From positions 640,964 to 704,963 of the forward strand of contig FN649759.1 of NCBI GenBank assembly GCA_000310025.1: a stretch of 64,000 nucleotides of DNA, written 5' to 3'. The notes beneath the pieces were generated by a model that was not told where the DNA came from, ran no database searches, and saw only the letters and a list, made by a program, of their open reading frames with translations. The stretch comes from Ectocarpus siliculosus. Lineage: Eukaryota; Sar; Phaeophyceae; Ectocarpales; Ectocarpaceae. A program made the translations under genes and the position numbers. Positions 1 through 11,070 of the stretch are shown piece by piece; the stretch's first letter is position 1, and every line of letters starts with the position of its first letter.

Positions 1-310
1 AAATTTTGAAAAGGGCCATTTGGGGAAAAAAAAAAAGGAAAAAAAAACCCCCTTTTTCCAGAAAAAAAGCTTGGGGGGAAACAATGATTCCCGAAAAAAA
101 AAAATTTCCCGGGAAAACCCTTTTTTTTTGGGGGGATTTTTTTTTTTTCCCCCCAAAAAAAATTTTTTTAGAAGATAAATTCCCACGGGGGGGGGGGCCC
201 CCCCCCCCCCCCAAAAAAATTTTGGGCCACCTTTTTTTTTTTTTGGGGGGCCCCCCCCCCCCCCCCCCCCCCCCAATTGTTGCATGTACCCCCCCCCCCC
301 CCTCCCCCAA
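1..310. other. Homopolymer-rich, probably low-quality sequence
   Basis: Almost the whole stretch consists of runs of A, T, G and C of 5 to 30 bases, unlike anything further inside the window except the flanks of the N gap near 24.5 kb. It ends abruptly where normal sequence begins at the first recognisable exon (about 319). I read it as poor consensus at a contig edge. Open frames through it, such as 6-359, should not be taken as genes. Confidence 0.8.
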
Positions 311-318
311 TTGTGCAG

Positions 319-3300
319 GGAATACTGGAGCAGCGAGGGGACCCCGTGACAGCAAATGACGCCGTGCAGGAGCTCTTGGAGCGTGCCAGGCGGCTGTGCA
401 GAGATCAGGAGAGCAAGAGGGCTGAGCTTGAGGCGAACTACCTCGAGTCCTTCAACCTTGCCAAGGAGAATGGGACAGGTACTGCTGTAGGCTGTAGGTA
501 GCGGTAGCGTGGCATTATGAACGCTTGAGAGTGTTGTTGTGGTGACGTTCTACGTTGTTTTGCAAACCTGAGTTTTTACGGGTAAAGATTGCGGAAGCTG
601 AAGTTGTGACCTTCATCTCCGACAGACGTTCTCGGGTGTGTGTGTAGCGCCACTTTCCACTCGCAGGTCCACACAGCTTTTGGAGTGCTCGAATCTGTTT
701 ACACTCGTCCCTCTGCGCAACACCTGCTAACTGGAGTGTCGTCCTGCTACCATGAGTGATGCTCTGCTGCGTTTCTCTGTAAGCAACGGCCGAGATGAAA
801 CTAACGGGAGTGAGAGACGGATCCATCCCCGTAGCTCCACAGTTTATTTGAGTGTACCTTTATAGGGTAAGTTAACCTGTGACCACGGGAATCGACCGCG
901 TCGAGTGTTGGACCAGTACGGACATACGAAGGTACTGGGTAGAGAGAGATCGGAACGGTTTTTAATGTGAAGACAACAACAACACAACAACAACAACCCT
1001 TGACGTGGAAATATGAATATTTGGACTATATTAATACTGGTACGCATGTTTACGTTTGCCGTGACGCGTGTCCCCACCCGCCCCTCAAATAATGCATGCC
1101 CTTGTGACGTGGTGCACGCCGCAGACGACGCCGAAAAGCAGAACGCGATCAATCGCTTGACGAAGCTTATCCTAGAGTCGGAGAAGCTCGTACCCATGAT
1201 GAAGGACAACGATCAACAGACCATGGCCATTGTTGTGAGTTGTTTCATGGGGTCATGAGTCCACGCTCTTGCATTTTGTGTCTTGTCATAACGAAGTTTG
1301 CACGTGATTGGTGTCCGTGCTTCCTACTTGTAGTAGTAGTAGCAGTATTTTCCAAGCAGCCCATACATTCGAAGCTGGATGGGACTACCATCGCGACTGC
1401 TGTGTTTGAAAATGTAGTCCTGTCCTGTTTTGATGCAAGCCTGTGCTGCCAGCAGACCTTGCACCCGTCTCGTCTATTACGCACTCCTTGCAGTTCGTGC
1501 TATTGTTCTAGTGGAGATGCGTGTGTCTATGCCTATGCACACAGACACTGAACGTGGTTCAACAATCTTGCGCCTCTCGTATGTAGCGACGTTCACGTGT
1601 CTTGCATTTGCTGCTGCGACAACTGCCATACTGTGTTGTATTGTATGCTTTGTATTGCAGTTGATGCGTTTGCATTTGTACAAATCTACTCATTGTAGTC
1701 GAACGATCTTTCTCTACTCACAACGACGTTCACGTGCCCGGCATTTGCTGCTGCGACAACTGCCCCTATGTACAATGTTGCATCTTAGATGGAGATCGCG
1801 AGAGCCAAGGCGTCGCTGTTGACCAACCTCCGGCGGCGCCTACGCGAGGTTTCCAGGCTGCAGACCGACATCGGGAAGATCCGGAAACACCAGGAACTCG
1901 TGGGAATGGCTTGGGGGCAGAAGGTGAGACCACTTCCCCTCCACCTCTAACGCCTTACAATGTACCATGGTTTCCGCAACTTTCTCGCACGGACAAGTCG
2001 CCTATGCTGCCTCGCCCAATTGCTACCACCGTGACAAAGGCTAGGCATGTGGGTGGGTTTTGTGGCGGAGCAGGAGGCTTTTTGTTTCCGAGCCGCCCGT
2101 ATGCTCATGTATCTCAACTGCTGGTAGTACTGGCCGGATGTTGTACGGAAGCTGTAGATACGGTTGTTGCGCTTTTTTGCCTGTTTGCCGTTTTTGTGTG
2201 TTGTTGCCTTTGCACTACGGTCGCCATGGGCTCTACCGCATATCCATCGTCCAGCTTGGTGTTCCTGCCGGTCCCCGCCTTTTTTTTGCGTTTTTGCTTC
2301 TCCAAACGCTTTCGTCTTGTCTCTTTTAAGCCTTTTCTGTAGCCTTGTTCTTTGCTTGGTCGTCCCGTATCTCTCAACTTCGGGTTGACGCCTATTATAG
2401 CTCCTGTATGCCTTCCGTTGCCCATAGCTTGGTGTTTCTGCTTGTCGAAACACTTTGATTTTCCTCTTTTAGCTTTGTTCTTTGCCATCCTTGGTCGTCC
2501 CGTCTCTCTACTGCATGCCTTCCGTCTCTCTGCTGCATGCCTTACGCCTCTCTGCTGCATGCCTTTCGTCTCTCTGCTGTATGCCTTCCGTTGTCCATTG
2601 CGAACATGTTGCGGTGTGCGTGTTATGGCCTACCTACCTCTCAGGAAGAGCAGTTCGAGCACCTCGGGAAGGTGGCGAGGATGCCTGCTGCCTACAACGC
2701 CTTCCTTCGTGAGGTCTTACGGCAACGTCGGTTCCATCAGGTACCTCTCGCACCCTCGCAGCTTGCGGGGCTCGCCTTGCTGTATGAGGTTGCCTCCTTA
2801 TTCCTACAGCATTCCTTTTCGGAAGAAGTGGCAAGAGACTTGTACGTCAGTTGAGGGCTGGCTTGTGGACACGGGACTGTACATGTGATGGTGGGGATGG
2901 GCTGGGTGTGACAGTACGGAGACTCTGTAACCGTTAGCCTTTTGGCATGATGACGTCATGGCGACCCGCAGCAACCCTCCGGTAAGCCCTTCTTGAGAAG
3001 TACCAGGTATTGGGCACAATCCGAACCACACCATTGCCATCGTTTCCGCCTTCTCCGCCTCCTGTTGTGATTTCACAACTTCTATTGTGATTTCTCAACT
3101 AATACTGTGATTTCCATCTTCTGTTGTGGTTTCACATCTTTTATTGTTTATGCCACAGGATTTCGAGGCGACAGTGTCGGACTTCTGCACCTCTGTGGCC
3201 GCTCTGCGATCGTCTGAAATGGTGTCGAGGCAGGAGTTCATCCAAGCACACCTTGGGAACCTCCCGCCCGCGTTCCTAGAGGTACGCGATTTCCTGCACT

Positions 3301-6300
3301 GTTCAACGGCAATTGACGTCTCTCTCGCATGCATCTGTCTGGGTGGTTTCGCGGCAGATCTGGCGTGCTAGCAAGAGTCTTAATGTTGCATCCTACAGTA
3401 GATGAGCTGAGGCTCCCTCTTTTGGTAATTGCTGCACTGCTGTTGTGTTCTACAGCAGGATGCTATTAATAGCTCTCTTGGCAATGCTCTACAGGCAAGC
3501 GCTGTTCGATGCCATTGTACAGCGCTGAAATAGTTGCCCCCCCCCGCCCTTGTCCACCACCAACGCACGATCCCCTCCTGTTTCTTGTCCGACTATTTTT
3601 CGACCACGACGCCCGCAGATGGCACCGGGCCTCCGCAACATGCCGCCGACCTTCAACCCCGGCCCGATCACGCCGCTGAGACCGGGAGAGCTCCCCGAAG
3701 TTTACCCCGACCCTGCTGCCGCCGGGGAAGACGAGGACGGTGGCGGCGAGTCGGCGATCAAGGAGGCGGGCGTAGCCGGTAGTGGTGCACGTAGCGTCAC
3801 GCCCGAAGCGGCGGCAGCGGTAGTAGTGGCGGACACATGTGCAGCATCCGCGGTAGTGGCTACGGGGTCGGCTGCGATTTCCACGCAGACAACAGCGGCT
3901 GCGGTGGACGGGGCGGCCGTCTCCACGCAGACAGCGGCGGCGGCGGCGGTAGGTGGGGCGGCCGTCTCCACGCAGACAGCGGCGGCAGCGGTGGACGGGG
4001 CCGTCGTCTCCACGCAGACAGTGGCGGCGGCGGTGGACGGGGCCGCCGTCTCCACGCAGACAGCGGCGGCAGCGGTGGACGGGGCCGCCGTCTCCACGCA
4101 GACATCGGCGGCGGCAGTGGGCGGCGCGGCTGTCTCGACGCAGACGGCAGCGGCGAGCGGGGCGGCAGTCGGGACACAGACTGAGCGAGACGGGCTCCGA
4201 CCTAGAAACGAGGGCGAGAGCGTGGTGGGTGATGGTGGCAGGGGGGGCATCGATGATGACGTTAGTAGAGGCACAGCAGACGTTGCGGCCGCAGAAAGCG
4301 TTGAGGCCCGCGGCGAGGGCAATGCACCGGTTAAACGCGTGGAGGAGCGAACAGCCGGCCCGGAGGTCGCCGTCGACAGGTCGATTTCCGCCCTGGAGGC
4401 AGAGAACGCTCGTCTCTCCGAAGAGCTCGCCAAGGCTCGATCGCGGCTCGAGGAGCTCGGTACCGCCGCTGCGGGAGAACCGGCGGGAGCACCGGCGCTA
4501 GAGTCAACTCCATCGGCGGCAGAGCTGGCGGCGATAGAGCCGGACCAACGTCCAGGAACGACTGCTGCTGCTGCTGCTGCTGCAGATGGTGGTGGTGGTG
4601 GTGGTGGTGGTGGTGGTGGTGGTGGTGTTGCTGTTGTCCCCGGTGCGGTGGAAGGAGAGGACCCAGCCCCGATGCCGAGAGGTGTGGGCGGCGAATTCGC
4701 ACGGCCCCGACGCAGCTACAGCGACGTCGTGGTGAGCGGAACTGGCCGCAGGGAATCGGCACCTGCTGCCACCGCCGCCGCCGCAGCAGCCGCAGCAGGA
4801 GGAGGCGAGGTGCGCGGTACAGGCGGCCGGCGCGGGTCATCGAAGGAAACCAAGAACCAGTTAGCCGCGTACCGGGCCGGCCTGACAATGCTGGTCAAGT
4901 TGACCGACCAGCACAAACTTGCTGACCAGCAGCGTGGCGGCGCTGCGGTGGGTGTGGCGGCGGCGGCGGCGGCGGAAGTGGCATCGGCGGTACAGCCGGC
5001 GATGATCGAGGACCCGGCAGGAGGTACGAGGGCGACGGCAACTGCAAGAACGGTTGCTGCCGAGGACCCGGCCTCGCCGTCTTCCGACTACCATCCGTCG
5101 CCCGGTAGTGACCGCCCGTCACCCACGACTGCTGTGGACGGGCAGGCCACCGCCGGCGGCGGCGGTGATGTTGGTGGTGCGGCATCGCCGGACGCGAAAG
5201 AAGCGTCGGAGAGAGAGTCAACAACGGTCCCCGAGCGAGCTCAAGAAACACACCCAGCACCGGCAATAACAGCCGTAAAGGTAGACAAGGACCACGCCAC
5301 AGCGAAGCCAGCGGCGGCAGAGGCCACGGCACCAGGAGAGGACAGGCAGGGGGGAGCGAGGCCGGCGGGAGAAGATTCATCTTCATCTCCCGACCACAAG
5401 GAAGCGGTGTCTCCCGAAAGGGAGGCGACGACCGCGGTAAGTACGGCGACCGGGGGCACCGCGGTGGAAACGGCGGGGGGGGGGCTGGTTGCAAGGCCAT
5501 CGGCGTCTCTCGGAGGCGTCGAGCGGATAAGGCGCGCGGCGGACTACGTGGCAACTCATCTTCAGTACAACCATGTGAGGGCTGTTTTGCTTTTGTTTCC
5601 AGGTGGTTGTGACTGTGTCTTTGTTGCGGAAGAACGGATGATGGATGACCCTTGGAGATGAAAGCATGAGAGGGTGGTTTTGGCTTCATGTTGGTGATTG
5701 TCGTTGCGTTTGGACTGAGCGGGGTGGGAGGCGCTCACCCTCCTTGTCCGTGTGCCCATCCGGCAAGTCGTGTCGTGTCAAAACGATCTTGAGAACTCTT
5801 CTGCAAATGGCTAGCTTATCGCTATCGTTATATGTGCCCTGCAACAAAGATCCACACGCACCTTTCATCCCTTCGTCGATACACTTGCTGACGAACGGAG
5901 TCTCGTACACGGGCTGGAAGCAGGAAAATCACAGCCTGGTCTTGTCTTGGGCGCTGCTCTTGTTGTATTGACGGGGGCGTAAAGTTGGCTGGCCGAGGCA
6001 CTGCAACCGGGTAGGTTGCACTCGTACCATCTTTTTCCCGAGTTGGCCTGCTTCTTGAGGAACTTGCCTGTCTTTCACTCCGCATCGAGTCAATATAGTT
6101 GATGTGGTCAGTTCGCCCACGACCTTGTAGGTTGATGCTCCTCTCCCTCACTCACCAAGGCTTCGAGCTTGGCTGGGTGGGGTCTTGTAGATCGTGGCTG
6201 CAATCCTGGTGGCCAAGGTTGTTCAAGGAGTGGTTCTGGCGCCAGGACCATGCCTTGAACAACCCTGGCGACCAGAATCACAGCCACGATCTGTAAGACG

Positions 6301-8503
6301 CAATCTGCCAATCTCGAAGCCTTGGTGAGTGAGGAAGAGGCGCATCAATCTGTAAGGTCGTGGGCGAACTGACCACATCAACTATATTGACTCGATGCGG
6401 AGTGAAAGAAAAGAAGTTCCTCAAGAAGCAGGGCAAGTCGGGAAATAGGCGGTACTGTACGAGTGTAACGTACCCGGTTGAAGTTCCTCGGCCAGTCAAC
6501 TTTACAACTTTACACCCCCGCCATTATAACAAGAGCAGCGCCCAAGACAAGGCAGCGCTGTGCCTTTCCTGCTTTTAGCCCGTACACGAGACTCTGTCCG
6601 TTGGCAAGTGTACTGTATCGACGAAGAGAAGAACGTGCGTGTGGATCTTTGCACTTGACTAGAGCAGTGTGTGTCTCTGGCTATGTAGTGTGTGGCTTAT
6701 CCTTACTGGTAGTACGTGTGACAACGACGTGCTTTTTGGTACATGGTAGTCGCTTTCGTTGGGTTGGGTGACCCGTGCTCCAAATGCGCATTTTTTAACT
6801 TCAACCTTGGCATGATATCACGTATGTCAGACGATTCTTTTTTCGAGGCCTCTATCTCGTTAGTGTGTCTCTGACGCATGATGCCGCCCTCTTAATGAAG
6901 CCTCATGCGTTAAACTACGGCTACACATTGTAGGTGTACGTACTGTGGTGAACACTTCGTGTCCCCTCCTCCGACAACTACAACGAGGGTGTGTGTATGT
7001 TCATATGCCACCTAGAAACTACAACTGAAACTTTTCCATGAACACCCCCGTTTGATTGCTGTTTGGAGAAAGCCGCGAAAGAGTGCGCGGCACCAGAGAC
7101 TTGTCGTTACTGCCGCACCCCCCCCTCCATACACCTCGCCGAACACCACGCTGATGCCCCCCCCCCCCCCATCCCTCTTGCCCCCGGCGGCATGTCGTTT
7201 TTGTGCACGCTGCCTCTGCCTCTGCACGTGCTGTACCGATGATGACCACGACGACGCCGACATGGCAGGCTCTAGCTGCCGTACCGCGAATCTCGATGTG
7301 CTCTTTCAGCGTACAGGTATGATATGTGCAGCATCGATTGAGGTGGTAGTGCGGTCTCTGTCTAGACGCCTCGACTTGATGCCTGTCGGCTAACGGTTGA
7401 TGATGATCGATCGCCTCATGCCTCATTAATCATGACCTCCCGGCCCCGAGAGCTCCTCGGGCGAACCATGCGAATCGTGCCTAGTAGCCTGTTTCGTGGT
7501 ACTGCACGGTGCAAGGGTCTCAAGCACATAACGCACGACTATCTCTCTCACAGCGATCGAACCAGACTACGTCTACAATAGTTTCCGTCTAAACCCATTG
7601 CCGCCGGAAGAGTCAAGTCAGGGGTACAGAACCCCACCACAACCCTTCCAGTCGATTTTACTTGCGGTATAGCAGTACCGTTTGAATCCGACTGCTGTAG
7701 AAGAGTTTGTTTACCCGGGCAGCTTGGTCATGGCGTCATTACTTGCAGCGAGAGAGCTCACGACCACGACCCCCCCCCCCCCCCCCCTTCATGGGCGGCG
7801 TCGGGGGCGAAATCTATATCCCGGAAATCCCTCTGTTCTTGGCGAATAAGGGGGGATCTCCCGAAGGGTCGTCGGGGGGGCCCGTGGTTCTGGGGTTCCA
7901 CGTTAACTGGCCGAACCGGTACTTGTCCGAGGATAGCATCAACAATGCCCGCGAGGCGTTGGGTGCTTCTCCGGCGTACATATTGGGCCGCATCATCCTG
8001 GTCGAGCAGCACGTGGCCTCTGAGGTGAGTCGAGTCACCATGGGAGGGGGGGGGGGTGTACCCACGTAAATGCATGCCGTAGTCACTAGGTTATTGGCGT
8101 CGCATGCCGAGACGGAGCGTTTGGCTTACGATTTCGTGGAATTTCGCGGGTGGTTGGTAACCTTAAGCTGTCTGTCGCCCAAATTATCTTGAAGAAAGGG
8201 ACAAGAGGTAATACTTTCCCCTAAGTATGCGTCTGGAGCTGATTCTGTCCTCAAGATTTGGTGATGGTGAGGTCGATGCGTTGGGCTCGCCACGACATGT
8301 GACTTAATTCTGTCATAGCTCACCGGATACGGAGACCCCAAAGCCAACGAGATGCCCGTCTGATTCCTTTTGCGCTTTCCCCTCTCGCCGCGGCCTGTGC
8401 GTGCCTTTCTGCGTGTGTGTATGCCACGAAACAGGAGCCCAACCCGTACAACGTTGCTCCGAATACGGTGTACTACGTCCTCACCGCAGAAAACGTCGGC
8501 TAG
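319..8503 (+). CDS. ATG11: ATG11/FIP200-type autophagy scaffold protein (3' part of gene)
   Basis: Scaffold of the autophagy initiation complex, which brings kinase, cargo receptors and membranes together. Exons read by eye: 319-478, 1125-1234, 1789-1923, 2645-2740, 3159-3281, 3619-5574, 7749-8024, 8435-8503; phases agree and give 974 residues and a stop. Exons 3-5 and the start of exon 6 match the ATG17-like region (PAYNAFLREVLRQRRF, then RQEF, LPP and a PGL..MPPTF end). Exons 7-8 match the C-terminal ATG11/claw domain (IPLFLA, FHVNWPNRYL, YILGRI, EPNPYNVAPNTVYY). Between them lies a long low-complexity region with eight TQT motifs (residues about 297-396), a coiled coil (about 463-490) and Ala/Gly tracts. 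A possible LIR is SYSDVV. The N-terminus is outside the window. The acceptor at 7748, before a C run, is the least certain border. Intron 6 carries the foldback at 5845-6651. Confidence 0.85.
3877..4182 (+). repeat. In-frame tandem repeat coding for eight TQT motifs
   Basis: Within exon 6 of the ATG11-like gene a 42-45 base unit is repeated. It codes for units of the type AVSTQTAAAAVDGA. Eight TQT tripeptides are seen, the first at 3883-3891 and the last at 4174-4182, spaced 14, 15, 14, 14, 14, 14 and 12 residues apart. The last is GTQT, the first ISTQT, the others VSTQT. TQT is the core of the dynein light chain LC8 binding motif; binding here is inferred. The frame is fixed by conserved domains on both sides. 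Confidence 0.9.
4561..4628 (+). repeat. Trinucleotide tract (GCT then GGT) in exon 6 of the ATG11-like gene
   Basis: About eight GCT codons are followed, after a short CAGAT break, by about thirteen GGT codons, coding for an Ala run and a Gly run. The tract lies after the coiled coil in the disordered middle of the protein and is a likely site of length variation between individuals. Confidence 0.9.
5845..6651. repeat. Long foldback (inverted repeat with almost no loop) in an ATG11 intron
   Basis: The left arm (from caaagatccacacg at 5845) returns as its reverse complement in the right arm (ending cgtgtggatctttg at 6651). Matching blocks include the cgtacacggg / cccgtacacg pair, a block around ggcgctgctcttgtt, and a long block around tatagttgatgtggtcagtt at about 6093-6112. 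The centre is near tggcgcca at 6237-6244, so the arms are about 400 bases each with practically no spacer. Arms differ by scattered substitutions and small indels. No transposase frame and no clear target duplication were seen. It could be a foldback transposon or an inverted duplication; as part of an intron it would form a long RNA hairpin. Confidence 0.85.
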
Positions 8504-10987
8504 AAAGATGAGGCCAAGGTCTTGTCACGGCCAGCAAGGGGCACGAAGAAAGGGGGACATTCAGATTGTAATATCTAGTGGGGTCGGGGGGTCGGGTTTT
8601 TGTTCAAGGAGGGGAAAGATTGATTGCTATTGTAGTTTCCACCGCCGGCTCGCCCTTGTGCCGGGCACGATTAACGGCCCATCCACGGCGCACATGAGCG
8701 CAGCCCCGGCATCGAGAGCCCCAGGAGGGGGCGTTATTCTGCATGGGGTCGATATCCATCCCCATCCCCACCCCCAGTAGTCGCCCCCCCATTGGCAGGA
8801 GTGGATCGCTCGAATCGGCCACAGACGGCTGCTTGTCGTTGTCAAGGGCACTGCTGTGTGGTCTTGGTTGCCTTGACGGTGTCTGTGTCGGTGTTGGTGG
8901 TAGTGTTCGTCTTGTTTGGATTCCCGCTCGTGTAGGTTTTTCACCCATCGGCCGACCCAGTCGATCGCTCTGTTTTTTGGTTGTTGCACCCCGCGATGAT
9001 AGTGACTTGTGTAGCTGTCTCCCGGTGTGAGTAAGTGGTTGCGTTCTGTGTATCTACTCTTTGTGTGTTTCCGGTGTTGCGACAATGCTTCCAAGTACTT
9101 GGTAGCAGGCGACCCCCACTACTAGTACCGGCTGTGGTATCGCTTGCTCCGTTTCCCCCGTCCTCCGGGAGGGGTATGGTTTTGGTGGAGTCAAAGTTGA
9201 CGCGCGAAAAAGTTGAATACTGCCTGGATCGCACAACGGTGATGATCTAGGTGATACGAGTGGTTCACCGGTTGAGACGGCGCGCTAAAACGAGTTGGTT
9301 GTCTATTCGTTTTCCGGCCCTGTGCCCCCCCCCCCCCGCCAAGTCTGCGCTACGGTACCCTTCGGTGGTTGGATGACGTCGATAGAGCCGGAGGTTTCCA
9401 CCGTGGATGTGGATGTTTGTCGTACCGTTTCGTCCCTACTTGTTTTTCCTCGTGGATGGCGGTTATAGTTTCTAGAGCTGTAACAGAACGTACGTGCGGT
9501 TGTACCGCCGTTTCTGTTTTCTGTGTGGCTGCTGGTGGCGCAGAGACCTCGTGGGCTCGCGCTGCACGGCAAGTCGAAAAATCGCGTCGCCTCGTTGGAA
9601 ACAATCAAATCAATGCAGCACGACTATCCATGTATTCAGGATACAACCGCTGATGACAGCAGTGCTTGAAAACCACGCACACACGCACCCAACATCGTCA
9701 TACGGACTTGTTGTGTTGTCTGGTGTGCTGAGAAGGTTAAGAATTGCTGTCATCGTGTGCACGTGGTTGGAGGACGCTCAATCGACCGTGCAAGGTGCGA
9801 GCGTTGGCCCGCTATTTATGACGCGGGCGGGCATGTCGTCTTGAAATGGGGGTCCCCGAGAAGATCGTTGTCCCTGTTTTTGTCTAGACCGTCGCGTTCT
9901 TCCCGAAAAACCCTCGCACGACGGCGCCCCTCCCTGCTGACTGACAAGCCTACTTACCAGCGGCGGTTTGAAATGCACCAACAGCATCCCATGGACGATG
10001 CCGCTGTACGAGTTTCTCGGCAGTGGCGACGCAACGTGTACTACAGCAGTATACTGCTGTACGGGACCAAGCCAGGCAGCGAATTGCCACACTTAATTCT
10101 ATACAGCAGTAGTGTGTTTCTCTTCCTTCGCAGGCACGTGTGAAAATGATTCTTTTTGGAAACTTTCGGGCTCGGAATATCCTGTGTCGCTGAAGCAGGC
10201 CCCAAGGCAAATGCCAACTGCGGCACGTCGACGTCGTTCTCTCAGCTGAACGAACCCTTCCGGTCGGTGACGGAGACTCCATAATTTGACGATCGATACA
10301 CCTTCACTTCCTTCAGTTTCAACGAATATTGGCCTGGAAGTCGCTGGAAGCAGAAGAAATTATTGCACCTCAAACACGGAACCATGGAATGAAATTGAGT
10401 AAGTGTTCTATTGTGCATCAATCAATGAGGACGAAACGCAGAGAGAGCCCGTTGCTCCACTTAGAGGGTGAACCGTAGATATGTAGACAGGGTGTCCACA
10501 AACAGAACACCACAAGAACCTCCGCTTGCGGTATGTACACTGACCTCTGGAGAAGCTACATATACGGACCCCCCCGTCCCTACGGAGCCAGGGAGCGCGC
10601 ATCATCATCGTGATTTGTTTACTACTGTACGTAGGCCCACCGAGGCCAACCCCGCCCCAAACGCTCCCTGTGGAGGTCTCCACGGAGGCGCGAGAAGGGA
10701 TGGATGAAAACATCCGCACGCTCGAAGGTATTATTATTTTTGAGAGTTGGGAGGGGCGATGGCAATTTACAGGTGGTATGGATTTTTGTGAAGAAACCAA
10801 CAGCAACATCAACAACAACAACAGCGACGGTACGTACGTCCGGTGCAGTTAGTTCTATCGGGACGAATTTGCGCAGCAGGTTTCTGAATGAACCAGCTGT
10901 AGGCAGCCAAGAGAGAAAACCACGACGAAATAAACAAAGTATTTGAGAAGTCATGTCCAGATCCCACCTGCATAACATCGAGGCAAA
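8504..10987. other. Intergenic region, no gene supported
   Basis: Follows the stop of the ATG11-like gene and reaches the tRNA. All open frames are short, overlap on both strands and show no recognised domain. A stretch at about 10635-10726 has an AG before it, a GT after it and an open plus-strand frame (ending MDENIRTLE), so it could be a lone exon, but nothing nearby joins to it. Short C runs occur near 9327-9338. Confidence 0.5.
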
Positions 10988-11061
10988 GCTCTCATAGCTC
11001 AGTTGGTTAGAGCGTGCGCTTAGTAAGCGCAAGGTCCGTGGTTCAACTCCGCGTGGGAGCT
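10988..11061 (+). tRNA. tRNA-Thr (anticodon AGU)
   Basis: A full cloverleaf can be drawn: acceptor arm GCTCTCA with TGGGAGC, D stem GCTC/GAGC around AGTTGGTTA, anticodon stem TGCGC/GCGCA with loop TTAGTAA, variable loop AGGTC, T stem CGTGG/CCGCG with loop TTCAACT, and discriminator T at 11061. The anticodon is bases 11022-11024 (AGT in DNA), which reads ACU and, after A-to-I editing, other ACN codons. There is no intron and no encoded CCA, as expected for a eukaryotic nuclear tRNA. The internal A box (TAGCTCAGTTGG) and B box (GGTTCAACTCC) are intact. Confidence 0.95.
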
Positions 11062-11063
11062 TC

Positions 11064-11070
11064 TTTTTTT
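11064..11070 (+). terminator. RNA polymerase III terminator of tRNA-Thr
   Basis: A run of seven T begins three bases after the end of the tRNA, the usual stop signal for RNA polymerase III on the coding strand. Confidence 0.85.

Noticed and set aside
6-359. 117-codon open frame of Lys, Phe, Gly and Pro runs
   Set aside because: It translates homopolymer runs of probably faulty sequence.
3702-5689. Long minus-strand open frames (243, 185 and 264 codons) opposite the ATG11 exon
   Set aside because: They are shadows of a GC-rich, repetitive coding exon; the plus-strand frame joins conserved domains on both sides in phase.
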